64,000 bases of DNA. It comes from Cladopsammia gracilis. Taxonomy: Eukaryota; Cnidaria; Anthozoa; Scleractinia; Dendrophylliidae. Every line of letters starts with the position of its first letter. Position 1 is the first letter of the stretch. The position numbers and the translations under genes were made by a program. The notes beneath the pieces were generated by a model. The model did no database searches, was not told the DNA's origin, and saw only the letters and a list, made by a program, of their open reading frames with translations. The DNA is taken from NCBI GenBank assembly GCA_022457155.1, contig JAJGOT010000049.1, forward strand, positions 1,275,001-1,339,000, written 5' to 3'. This document shows positions 44,101 through 53,654 of the stretch, piece after piece.

Positions 44101-47100
44101 GGCTAAACCTATTTTAAAGGAGCTATGTCATGATGATTTTGAGGTTTTTGGGTCAAACTGCCCCAAATTAAAACTAAGTATCTTTGTCATACAAGAAATG
44201 CTTATAGAACTCTAAGAGGAAGATATCAAGTAAATTTTAGAAGAGAAAATAAGACCATAATCAGAGTTTTAGCGAGTTTTCCAAGACACAAGGGTTAAAC
44301 CTGTAATCCATTTCCATCCTGGCCATCTGCAGCCCAAGACACTTATTTTTACTCTCAGAGCACTGGTAGAATAATTTGAAACAAAACTGGACTCTTATTT
44401 TGGGGTTTTCACTGATATAAAGATATGTATTTTGGCTTTTTAAAGTAAGACTAAAAATGGCGACAGAGCTCCTTCAAACACTCATTACTGATTCCTATTT
44501 GAAATTTATTTGTTCAGGTTTTGTGGTTCAGTTTGAATGTTGATCTCACCTGAGGTCAATACTTAGAGGAACTAAAGCAGAGAAATAAGTGAATACTGCA
44601 TGACACAGAAACCACATTTTTTCGCTTGAATTGCGCAGTTATTTTGTCGCTAGCCATATAAATCGTATGGAAACCCTTATTCTCGAAAAATATTTCTTTT
44701 CCCCTTGAGTGAAAAGAAGAAAGATCAATCCTCCGCCAGCGACCGCGCGCAGAAATGGGGGGGGGGGGGGGGGGGGGGTCTTTATTGCAGGCGTCCTTTT
44801 CCCTTCTTTCCCCGGTTTCCCCGTCCCCGACGCCTCGACGGATTGAACATCTCCCACGTTGATGATGATGATGATGATGATGAACTTTATTCATGTGTCA
44901 ATGTATTTAGCTAGCGCTAATTGGGGACACAACATAAAGATACAATAAATAATGAATAGTATGATAAATAAAAGTTTTCTGTAGTTTTTGGACATACTCC
45001 GTCCTGTACTCTTCTAACGCACAATGTTAAAAATATATCTGTTCGTAAAAATATACGTATGTGTTCGTAAAAAACCGCAATTAATTTCGCTGATAAAACT
45101 CAGCCTCATCAGGCAGTATCCGCCATCTTGGATTCAAGATATATTTGCACCTTGGTGTATGATGCACCAAGTGTCTTATACCGTTCACGTATTTCATGTT
45201 AGGTTTCACGAAGTGCCTCCTTCTTCTTCTAGCACTACTCATGGTAGTTAACAAAGTTCCACTCTTTCTTAGTGTTGATAAGGGATTCTCTCGTCGCCCT
45301 GTTTATCCTGGCACTTTCTGCAATCTGTCTTAACATGGCATCCTTCCCGTACAACCCAGTCACTGACATCTTAAATTCTTGTCGTTCCTTGTCATGCTTC
45401 TCCACGCAATGTCTCCACAGTGCTGATTTTTCGCTTTGATTCTCTAAACCCTCTGCGTGTTCCACTCCTCTCGTATAAGCATTTCTGGCTGTTTCCCCAA
45501 TGTACTTATCTCTGCATCCCTGGCATTCAATTTCGTATGTTACACCGTGTGCACTACAGGGACCTTTCCCAGCTTGTTTGCAGACCACGCAGTGTTTTTT
45601 TACGAACACACGGTATATTTTTACGAACAGATATATTTTTAACATTGTGCGTTAGAAGAGTACAGGACGGAGTATGTCCAAAAACTACAGAAATCTTTCT
45701 AACTCTTTTATCGTTTCGACGAGAGAACTTTCCGAAACATAAATAAAAGTTAAGAAATAAGAAAGCTATAAAAGAAGCTATAGTATAATCCTATATATAT
45801 TATATATACATTTACAATATTCTATTACGGTATTTAGCCTGAATTTAAATCTAGCGCCTTTTCTTTGGTAAAGTTATCAAAGATACAAGTCTACAAACGT
45901 AAAAAGATTTCGTAAAGGCCGATTTTTCTTTTCCTCAAACACGTTTTTCCTATTTGAATCGAAACGTGCAATCCGTTAATAAACAACATAGCTGAGAAGA
46001 TCAAATAAATTTACACACGGGTCAATGCTACGACACCTAAATCCACAGGGAGCCCATACAATCTGTTTGTGTAACATAATGACCGTTTGTAATTTTACAG
46101 GAAATGTATGGGATTTACCTAAATTTCATATTATGGCGACGTATCGCCAAATGTATGTACTGATCAACGCTAAATAAACGTTAAATTACCTTATTTGTTG
46201 TGTGTTGTCGTCCTTTTGCCGTAAAAGTGATTTTTGAGCGATTTTGAAGGATTCTGAGTTCGCCGTTGACTGTGCGTCTAAGAGAAAGACTTTTCTTAGA
46301 CGCACAGTCCTCCGATTACCGAACAGTGAACAATCGAACCCAATCGAACGTTCGATTACCGAACAACCAACCATCGAACTCAATCGAACGTTCGATTATC
46401 GAACAACTATCAATCGAACTCAATCGAACGTTCGATTACCGAACTCCTGTCTGTTTATACTGCGGACATATTGTAGGTGCATCGTCCCCCTAATCCTTTT
46501 TTTGGCGATCTTTTTTTTTTTCGATCTTAAGAAAAAAATTGCTTTACTTGTTCACTTGCTATTTTTGTCATCCATGTTAATAGTAAGCACTTCCTCCAAT
46601 GTAATTGTTGTCATGCTGGAAATTGCTCTTCTCCTGTCAACGTCGCTTTTAGCCGCCATCGAGGACTTGGACAGACTGATGGCGGCAGCGTTTTGGCTAC
46701 TAATAATGATTCTTCACATATTGAACACCACTGCCTGTGTTGCAGTGAATGAAATAGTGCAACTTCTGTTTGAGTGTAACGGTGACAAACAGGGCAGAAA
46801 CCATATCCTTCCTTCTAATATGAGGGTGTCAATGGGGTTAACTGACTAGCGTATAACAATGGATTTTTGTTATCGTAACCGTATAAATAACAAAATACGA
46901 GCTGACTATCGTATAAAAGGAAGTTGTTTTCTTAGCGTATGTGGTAAATAAAACACAAATTTTGAACATTTTCTTTGTGCAAATTAAAATTTGAGTTTAC
47001 GGTTACCTTGTTTAAATCATTTTAGAGTCCATTTTGAGTCCATTTTTGACCCTGCTTTTAAGACCTTCTGTACCATTGTTGTCGTTTTTAGTCTGCTGAT

Positions 47101-50100
47101 TTTCGTGACAAACCCTGAGCCTGCGCTGTATCTGCGGCTTTATATCATAGTTCCAGGCTCTCTCACGATCTTCGACCTTGGCAAACGTGGCCAACATGGA
47201 ACCCATTTGTGCTGTGGTCACGTTCTATCGTAATGCCGAAGTTATCGAGCATTTTCGCTCGAGAATATCGTTTAAAGATGGGCTTGAGTGGAGGGATTTC
47301 TTGGAGTGAGACAGAAGGCTAAAGATCTCGGCATAAACTCGTTCGAGTTGAAATTTTTTCAAGAGTAGAGAAGAAGAAGAGTACGATTCTGATTCCGATG
47401 TATCGATATCCTTTGTCAGACTTGTAAGGGGATGAGGCAGAAGAGGAGGCTGTTGATGGGCGCACATTAACAACAAGGAATGGAAGACAAATAAGAGCTC
47501 TAGTTAGACTGGACTTATAAGATTTTAAGTCAATTAAAGGGGCTATGTCATGGAGATTTTGACGTTTTGGGGTCAAAACTGCCCTACATTAAAACTTACT
47601 ACCTTTGTCAGACACAAAATCAGCTTATATAACACTAGAAGAAAGATATCGAGACACGACAATAACCTTGAAAAAATTAGCCCAATTTTTTTCAAGTTGC
47701 AATCCATTTCCATCCACGTCTTCTGCTGCTGAAGGTTTCTGAAGACACTTACGTTTACTCTCAGAGGACCTTAGAGCACTACTAGAAAAACTGGACCAAT
47801 GTTTTGGGCACACACTGATTTAAATATGTCTTTTGGCTTTTTAAAGTAACACTGAAAATGGTGGCATAGCCCCTTACGGTCGGCACTTGAGACCACTTGA
47901 TGGTAACTCATGTTTGATTCTGTCGATTCTGCTTGCTGCTGTCTACAACAAATAGAGTTTAAGCCATGGAAAAATGCGCGCATTTGATTTTTATTCACTC
48001 GTCAGAATCTCACTTGTCCGTGAAGTATTTTCCATGCTGTTTAAGGACGTTTGCGTGAAAATCTTCTAACATTGATTTTTTTATAAAACTTTTTCTGCAG
48101 TTAGGTCATGAATTACTTTTGTCAGAAATGCAAAAAAATTTGGGGGGGAGGTGGGGGGGGGGGTTCACCTATATCGTTTCGGAGATAAGATATCTAAAAG
48201 GCCGCCCTAATTTTCTAATTTTGAAAAATCGGTGTTCCTTATTCGATATGGCTCCAATGTTTGTTTGTCTAAATATAGTGCAAATGAATCTCTAGAATGG
48301 AACTTTCTATGCCAAGTTTTATATGAGTGTGTCTATTAAGCAAATTAAATCAACTGGCAACGTTCCTTAAAGTCAACCTAAATTTAAACGATAGAATTTG
48401 CAAACCCTGACAGCCGCAAGTTGGCAGGATTCGATGTGGCGTTGGTCGAAAAATGGGAACATTTTAAACTTCCTACATCGATTTTTTGTTCATTTTTTTG
48501 GCAATCTGTCGAGAATTAGTAAAGAAAATCATCTATCCAAAAAAAGGAGGGGTCACCGACCATCCAAGCGAGTTAAATCAAAGGAAACTTAACGCAACGG
48601 CTGGCATCCCTTCATGTGAAAAGATTTCTTCCTTTGCGCGCGCTCGTGCATCACGTTGCATGGCGTTACGACATGAATTGCGCGCGCAGTAAGGATGGGC
48701 ATAAACAATTGGTGCGAACGTCCTTTTAGACCGTTTTATAGATTCTGGAATTTCTTTGCTGTCATAAAATACCACTAAGAAGATGAAAGGTTGTAATCAA
48801 CATTGTTGTTGACTATATTGTGAGAAAAAAATTAGTAAACGTTAATTATTAACTGACGTTTTTCCCCGTTTGCTGTTTACTGACTAAAAGGGATTTTTTT
48901 AACTGTTTACTGACTAAAATGGATTTTTTTAACTGTTTACTGACTAGAGGTATACCCCATTGACACCCTCTAATATAGAAATGTAAACGAAAGTGCATTT
49001 CATTATTTTACCGTGGTTTTGTTCTCTGCTACAAATTATATATTACTAAACATTGACATTCAGTTCGATATTTGGACGTTTTTCTATTTATTCCATTCAA
49101 TAAAAGTTGATTATGATTAGTCCTGCGTTATTTACTTATCAAGACATGGATTCCGAACAAAATCGAATCCGATTGAGTTTGATTGTGTTCGATTGTGTTC
49201 GATTGGTTCGATTGTGTTCGATTGGTTCGAAAATCGAACTCACAGCAAAATAGATGTTCGATTTTGTTCGATTACCGAACCCAATCGAACGATTGGTGTT
49301 CGATTGGGTTCGATTGATTTTCGGTTCGATTTTGTTCGATTGGATACGCCGGGAAAATTACAAACGGTCATTATGTTACACAAACAGATTGTATGGGCTC
49401 CCTATGCTAAATCACCCAAAGCCGACCTTTCCACGTTTTCTTCAAACCAAATTCTGCAAACGCTGGGACAAAAATGTCACACTGAACATCAAAACCTATG
49501 AAAGTTCGAATGTTTTGTTCCTTTAACTATAATTGAAGAAACACAGGCCGAAAAATGATCAAGCAAGAAGTCGATGAAGGACGCACGTGAAATCCGCCTA
49601 GGCTCAAACTGAACTGAAATTTTGTTACTCACCAGGCGACCTATCAGTTTTGAATTCCTTCAACCAAGAAACCTGAAAGGGGTAGACCCGGGTAGACCCC
49701 GACATTCTAAAAGAAGAAAGGCTAAACTAACTGTATGTCCCAAATTATGGATGAAAACCAAAAACGTGTATGGGCATGAGAAGTCTGAAGGTGTGAAAGT
49801 TCAGTTTACAATAACTTGGCAACTCACCCAAGTTGGTTAATTTTGAGATCAGCTAAAGCGGTCATTGAGCAAGAATTTAACATTCAATTATAGCCATGAG
49901 GAAGGAGGGATATTTCTCTTTTATCCTGCCTGAAAACATTTTTAATTGCCATTCCTGAAATCCTTGAAAGGGAACAATTTTTTCAACTTCACGCTCTCTA
50001 ATACTTTCTTGTTTGCCGCGAGGACTATTGGTCAAATCTCGCCGACGCACACCGCCTGGAAGTATCACGCGTGCTGGAAAGCTGAGAACTGTATAGCGTC

Positions 50101-53100
50101 CCAAAATAGCCGCTGATTGACTTGACCTAAAAACATACGATGACACGCGATCCCTACCTTTATCCCAAAATAGCAATTTGCGTGACCTTGTGTCTATCGG
50201 TGATAATAATAGAACAAATAAGAAACAAATTACTTCAAGACACGTGTTGCTAATAAACACCATCTCGGACACGAAAGGGGTATTGGATGAAAGTTCCAAG
50301 CAATATCAACGAAAAGGACAACTCACGGGGACAACTCTCTTAAATTTTTGTCGAGCATCGCATTTGCGTTGCCCCTCTCTCCCTAAACAACCGAAAAGCA
50401 AAATAACTAAAGATAAACTTTTTTTATTAATTAACAACTTACCTAATGTTGGGTCATACTCGTGAATAAATCGTCCGGTTGTAAATCGAACCAACAACGC
50501 TGCCAAAATGAAAACATTTAACAATAATGCTTTTATAATAAAAATATACCGTACGTGATAATCTGACATATTTATACGTACGGTACAGACCGCCGTATTT
50601 CGTAACAAAGCCGTTATCTTTTAAAGGCATCTTTCTGTTTGGTTTTATACTTTTTAATGTTTTTCGTGTGGACAAAACCTCAACCCTACGGTAAAAAGGG
50701 GTTATAATAGAGTGTTTTCACATGACGTCATAAAAATTCAAAAATCTAAAGTATACATCCTACAAAGCTGTTTCTAACATGGTATATGGATACCAGTATT
50801 ATAATCTTTCACAAAAAGTTTCAGGTTTTAACGATGTTTTGCTTCCGATTTATAAACGTTTTAAATGTGTCACGCAATCCGTCACGCTATTTCAAATAAG
50901 CCGTGAAAATCAACAAAATTGAACCAGTTGAAAGTTATTTTTGAATTATAGATGTTTATGAGCCGATTAAATGGAACTTATAGTTAATACAATATTGTGT
51001 GATGACATTTTTGGTGTAATTAATGCTTTGAATTTTTGGCCGCCATGTTGGTGTACCAAAGTGGTACACCAAGATGGCCGCTCCATACATTTCTTACTAA
51101 AAATGTCTAACACTCGTTCGCCTATAACTCTTGAACTAAGTGCTCTTACGTTTCAAAATTTGGCCCAGATGTGTAGTTTTACACTCTCTACAATTCTATA
51201 AACATTTTGGAATCGAAAACGGCTTCTGAATTTTTATATGACGTCAGAGAAAACGCTCTATAGTTTCTAAAGAAACTGTGGTGCTGCCTAGTGAGAGAAT
51301 TCGAAGTGAAACAGCAGAATTTGGTCACCGTAGATAAACTCGAAAGCTCACTTTCGTTCTGACATTGGGCTGGCGCTCGAAAAGTCAGCTCTTAAATATG
51401 TTTACGGTGGCCAATTTACGCTATCAGATCAGTTGATAGCAAATTATAGTTTTCAGCCTATATACGGTGGTCTTGGTCAATCTTATATCGGTCGGCCGTC
51501 AATTATTTTTGACCTTATTGTTTCAAGTGGAGTCGTGCATATAAATATGTCTGCATAAAGACCCCAAAATAAATAAGAGTGAGATAACGGTGATATATTT
51601 TGACCAATGAAATTAATCGTTTATTTAGCTGGTTCTGTTCAGCAATGTCACATTTTTGCGCTTTTTGCAACATCAACGATGAAATCCTACAGTGTGACCA
51701 TTCAAATGAAAGCTACTGAGCAGTACGTTCCTGTGGTACTGTTTATTATGCTGTACAAGGTGGTTCTAACTTTTGAGTCTGTGGATGAAATCCTACAGTG
51801 TGACCATTCAAATGAAAGCTTTTCAGCAGTAATTTCCTGTAGTGCTATTTATTATGCTGTATTAGGTGGTCCTTACTTTAGAGACTATTAATGGTGAAAT
51901 CCTAAAGTGTGACCATTTAAATGAAAGCTATCAAGAAGCACTTTCCTGTGGTGCTGTTTATTATGCTGTACAAGTGAAAATTAATTTTGACCATTGAAAC
52001 AAATGTTAATGATACGGTGCTGTTTATTTTCTTAAGAGTCTTTTCAATATGAAGATTTGATTTCGTTTTCCAGTTTTTGAATTTTATTACTCGCAGGAAG
52101 CAAGGGTTTTTGAACTATTGAAAACTAGCCAGTTACAAAATGGATTAAATTAACGCGACCCTGCCCTAATTTAACGCTTCATATGGATAGGATTGTTTCA
52201 GCTGAAAAATGTCGATAAGCATACTAAAGACCATGACGTTTGCTCCATTATTCCGGGTTTATTTCGATCTGGCTACCATAAAGTGCATTTCTCACCGCAA
52301 ATGCTAAAAAATGGGAATTGTTTTTTTCAAAGCTTGTCAATTGTATTCTAACATTCCATAACACCTGATAAATATTGCAGATAAACCGCAGCATTCATAA
52401 CCTTTATGTATGTAATGAATAGTGCTTCAACCACTCGTAACGAAGAGCAAGACAAACTATAGCGATTAAAGACAAGTTAAAGAAAGAACAACAACTCTAT
52501 TTAACATAAACAAACAACCATATTAAATATCAAAAAATCTCAAGAAAAGCCGCGAAAATGTTTACTAAGGCGATTAAACATGCTTTGTTAATTATTCTAA
52601 TGATAAAAATATTCATGCGATTTTTTAATCTCACTACTGATTTCTTTAAGCATTTAGTTTGAAGTGTTTTGCGTTCCATGGTTCCATGGCTGAGTGACGA
52701 TCTAATATCATTGCAAAATAATTTGTTTGCACAGCTTTTAAAAGAAGTGCAGGTATTTAAACAATTTCCTATCCAAAACATACATCGTCAACAAAATTTT
52801 TAATATTGGCAAGCTAAAACCTAGATCATTCAATTTACCAAACTGTTATAGTATAAAATGCCCCCTTCCTGTGTGCAGCATTGAAAGCATTCGCACAAGT
52901 CACGCTATGATGAAAACCACACATTACTGAGCTATCATCATCTCCATTTTCCTATTTAGCCAATTCCGTAGTACAGATTTAGCCATTTCTGACGGCCTCA
53001 GTGAATCGAGCTATATTTGCTCAATCTAACTTTTGTGTCTGTGGGTGAAATTCTACAGTGTGACCATTCAAAGAAATGCTACTAGGCAGTGCTTTTTTGT

Positions 53101-53619
53101 TGTGCTGATTGTCAATTTCTATTCTCTCAAGTGAAAATCTAAGCACTCGTGTTGTAAGGGATCATCTAGGTTTGACTCACCTGATTTTCCAACGCCTCCT
53201 TGACCCAGAAGTACAATGTTGTAATCCCTAAAAGAACCGCTGCGTCTGTGAAGAGCGCTTGAAGCGTTCCTTGCATTTGTCGCCGTGTTCGGGGCTTGAG
53301 CGGTGAAGGGTTCGCTGTCCCTTCTTTTTGGACGATTTTTCAACGGCTTTTTGTTTAAGTTTGGTGATCCTGGCGAGCCTTTGGGCGAAGGACTGTCGTA
53401 ATCCAGAGCTTGATTCGATTCGTTCGGCGGCGGAACCAAGCTGAGGGGAGGTGGGCTACATCCCCTCTCGAAATCTCTTTTCCCTCCGCGTTTAGCTTTT
53501 GACAGCTTTGGAGCATCTGGTGGTGCGATGATGCGATCTGCTCTCAAAAGAACGCCTCTCGGCTCGGAGAAGTGTTGTTGAAGGACAACTGCTGGTGCAG
53601 AGCCCCTTCTTCGAAGCAT
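39541..53619 (-). CDS. RERG/RASL11/12-like small GTPase, four exons, 312 residues
   Basis: Exons 53619-53181, 50499-50443, 43852-43779 and 39909-39541 join in phase (phases 1, 1, 0) with GT-AG borders. Ras-superfamily motifs are G1 GQGGVGKS (139-146), G2 EYDPTLE with Thr164, G3 region DTAST (186-190), G4 NKVD (242-245) and G5 ETSA (270-273). Around G2 and G4 it resembles RERG (ALLVRFTTGRFIHEYDPTL; NKVDLNHSRSV). There is no CaaX box, as in RERG. Two oddities: Gly60 and Gln61 of Ras are replaced by Ser and Thr, and switch II is about four residues shorter. The first 125 residues are a Ser/Pro/Arg-rich extension with two RxxSxP sites (Ser7, Ser102). The ATG at 53619 is the first after an in-frame TAA. 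Likely a signalling GTPase with altered hydrolysis; the partner is unknown. Confidence 0.85.
40190..40575. mobile_element. AAGGGGCTATGTC-family MITE, inverted copy
   Basis: Reverse-complement relative of 44116-44474: blocks AGAGTCCAGTTTTGTTTTAAA, CATCCTGGCCATCTGCAG (as complement) and CATGACATAG at the right end. In intron 3 of the Ras-like gene only if that intron is read to 39910; in fact it lies just upstream of exon 4 on the minus strand. Confidence 0.6.
40686..40997. mobile_element. MITE with CGTTAATCGTATCAATAAC ends and an inner hairpin
   Basis: Ends CGTTAATCG and CGATTAACG are inverted over about 30 bases with a few mismatches. An inner hairpin at 40773-40834 has GGTGTCCAATTACAGCT arms around ACTTTTTG. 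Confidence 0.7.
40998..41146. mobile_element. Hairpin MITE
   Basis: TAGTTGTACAAT, ATTCAGAGGTAATCG and GTAATTTCAAATCG are mirrored after the centre CTCGCGCTACGCGCTCGG. It stands directly beside the previous element. Confidence 0.65.
41275..41724. mobile_element. AAGGGGCTATGTC-family TIR element
   Basis: AAGGGGCCATGTCGC at the left and GCGACATAGCCCCTT at the right. The frames inside are not recognisable genes. Confidence 0.6.
41729..42558. mobile_element. TTAA-flanked TIR element (830 bp)
   Basis: GGCGGGGGTAAACATGAA at the left and its near-complement TTCATGTGGACCCCCGCC at the right, with TTAA at 41725-41728 and 42559-42562. Inner blocks recur at 63281-63557 (CACGCAAGAGCACCCCAGG and CTCCCAAACATACCCAAAAA). 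piggyBac/Kolobok-like by duplication; no transposase. Confidence 0.65.
43779..43852 (-). CDS. Ras-like GTPase exon 3 (residues 166-190)
   Basis: 74 bases between an acceptor at CCACAG (43853-43854) and a GTGAGT donor starting at 43778. It encodes LTYDMCYEVDEEPAVLHITDTAST after the split Glu codon. This is beta-2/beta-3 with the G3 motif, whose Gly and Gln are replaced. Too short to be seen as an open frame on its own; it was found by the phase needed between exons 2 and 4. Confidence 0.8.
44116..44474. mobile_element. AAGGAGCTATGTCA-family MITE
   Basis: Starts AAAGGAGCTATGTCATG and ends GACAGAGCTCCTT. Same family as 30992-31331. In intron 2 of the Ras-like gene, next to exon 3. Confidence 0.65.
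44758..44778. repeat. Poly-G tract
   Basis: Run of about 21 G. Confidence 0.85.
44859..44883. repeat. (GAT)n microsatellite
   Basis: About eight GAT units; it produces a spurious poly-His or poly-Asp frame. Confidence 0.85.
45074..45117 (-). ncRNA. Hammerhead ribozyme motif (type I, minimal helix III) in PLE-3
   Basis: Read on the minus strand: helix I 5' strand ACTGC, core CTGATGA, one unpaired G, helix II GCTGA-GTTTTA-TCAGC, core GAA, self-complementary helix III ATTAAT, cleavage base U17, then helix I 3' strand GCGGT. Helix I pairs over 5 bp (one G-U). All invariant core bases are present and the cleavage triplet AUU obeys NUH. The only departure is the extra G before helix II. PLE pseudo-LTRs are known to carry hammerheads with very short helix III that work as dimers. 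Confidence 0.65.
45235..45610 (-). pseudogene. PLE-3 GIY-YIG endonuclease fragment
   Basis: Residues from about CVVCKQAGKGPCSAHG onward: VTYEIECQGCRDKYIGETAR (GIY-YIG core), NAYTRGVEHAEGL, a His/Cys-containing stretch WRHCVEKHDK, and the C-terminal RINRATRESLINTKKEWNF with an Glu in a helix. The first 18 codons of the open frame (to 45645) come from the inverted end repeat. The RT is absent, so this is not a working element by itself. The Cys pattern upstream of GIY (CxxC) is common in PLE nucleases. Confidence 0.75.
46244..46849 (+). other. Open frame with hydrophobic segments, function unknown
   Basis: 201 codons. The first 70 are translated CGAAC minisatellite and probably not coding in origin. 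Residues about 75-175 have several long hydrophobic runs (CIVPLILFLAIFFFF, VIVVMLEIALLLSTSLLAAI, AAAFWLLIMILHILNT). The frame runs into the 2.15-kb copy 2 at 46822; without it the frame would stop a few codons later. It could be a piece of a membrane-protein gene or chance. I do not assign a family. Confidence 0.2.
46822..48970. mobile_element. 2149-bp TIR element, copy 2, with 6-bp target duplication
   Basis: Same ends as copy 1 (GAGGGTGTCAATGGGGT). TAATAT flanks both sides (46816-46821 and 48971-48976). All short frames before the G run have exactly the same translation as in copy 1 with an offset of 16545, and those after it the same with 16544, so the only visible difference is one base in the G run near 48146. 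In intron 2 of the Ras-like gene. Confidence 0.9.
49640..49930. repeat. Dispersed repeat, inverted relative of 14385-14680
   Basis: See 14385-14680; adjacent 49930-50130 is also non-coding. Confidence 0.6.
50443..50499 (-). CDS. Ras-like GTPase exon 2 (residues 147-166)
   Basis: 57 bases between acceptor GGCAG and donor GTAAGT. It completes Ala147 and encodes LLVRFTTGRFIHEYDPTL, the alpha-1 helix and switch I, with the Mg-binding Thr164 preserved. Phase 1 on both sides. Confidence 0.85.
   Translation of the reverse strand, partial: RCWFDLQPDDLFTSMTQH
50707..51262. mobile_element. TIR element with TAGAGTGTTTTCACATGACG ends
   Basis: The left TAGAGTGTTTTCACATGACG is mirrored by TGACGTCAGAGAAAACGCTC at the right. 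A 44-bp palindrome with GGTGTACCA arms sits at 51040-51083. A partial inverted relative is at 63595-63875. In intron 1... of the minus-strand gene the position is between exons 1 and 2. Confidence 0.65.
51600..52060. repeat. Tandem repeat, about 106-109 bp unit
   Basis: GAAATCCTACAGTGTGACCA starts at 51681 and 51787, and GAAATCCTAAAGTGTGACCA at 51896. Degenerate units flank these. Each unit also has TTTATTATGCTGTA. A lone unit with GTGTGACCATTCAAAG is at 53040-53100, close to exon 1 of the Ras-like gene. Confidence 0.8.
53181..53619 (-). CDS. Ras-like GTPase exon 1 (residues 1-146)
   Basis: ATG at 53619 (MLRRRGSAPAVV). The GTG-initiated extension to 53655 is ignored. Ser/Pro/Arg-rich extension with RRRGSAP, CSPPPLSLVPPP, RRDSEP and HRRSGS, then FRDYNIVLLGQGGVGKS. 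The donor is G|GTGAGTC after the P-loop Ser. The low-complexity extension is probably disordered and a target of basic-directed kinases (inference). Confidence 0.85.
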
Positions 53620-53654
53620 TTCGTTACTTGACTTCGCTTTCCAAAACTCAGGCA

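Larger units (their letters stand above)
44976..45690 (-). mobile_element. PLE-3: Penelope-like fragment between 100-bp inverted ends
   Basis: 44977-45076 and 45589-45688 are near-perfect inverted repeats (CTGTAGTTTTTGGACATACT, GTCCTGTACTCTTCTAACGC). Between them lie a GIY-YIG fragment and, at the 3' side, a hammerhead core. The inverted arrangement fits the pseudo-LTR habit of PLEs, although here both ends are short and equal, so it may move as a non-autonomous unit. In intron 2 of the Ras-like gene, same strand. Confidence 0.7.
46047..49403. mobile_element. TIR-bounded segment with 50-bp inverted ends and (AATCGAAC) minisatellites
   Basis: AGGGAGCCCATACAATCTGT at 46047 continues for 50 bases and is mirrored at 49354-49403. 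Inside are degenerate CGAAC/GTTCG arrays at 46315-46445 and 49160-49345 and the inserted 2.15-kb copy 2. Without that copy the element is about 1.2 kb. No target duplication was confirmed. Confidence 0.6.

Noticed and set aside
44556..44914. His-rich, Pro-rich and Asp-rich frames
   Set aside because: They are translations of the (GAT)n and poly-G tracts.
49877..50299. 140-codon minus frame before exon 2 of the GTPase
   Set aside because: It runs through a dispersed repeat and has no domain; the real exon 2 is at 50443-50499.
51681..51990. CRISPR-like array
   Set aside because: The whole unit repeats with no unique spacers, and the sequence is eukaryotic.
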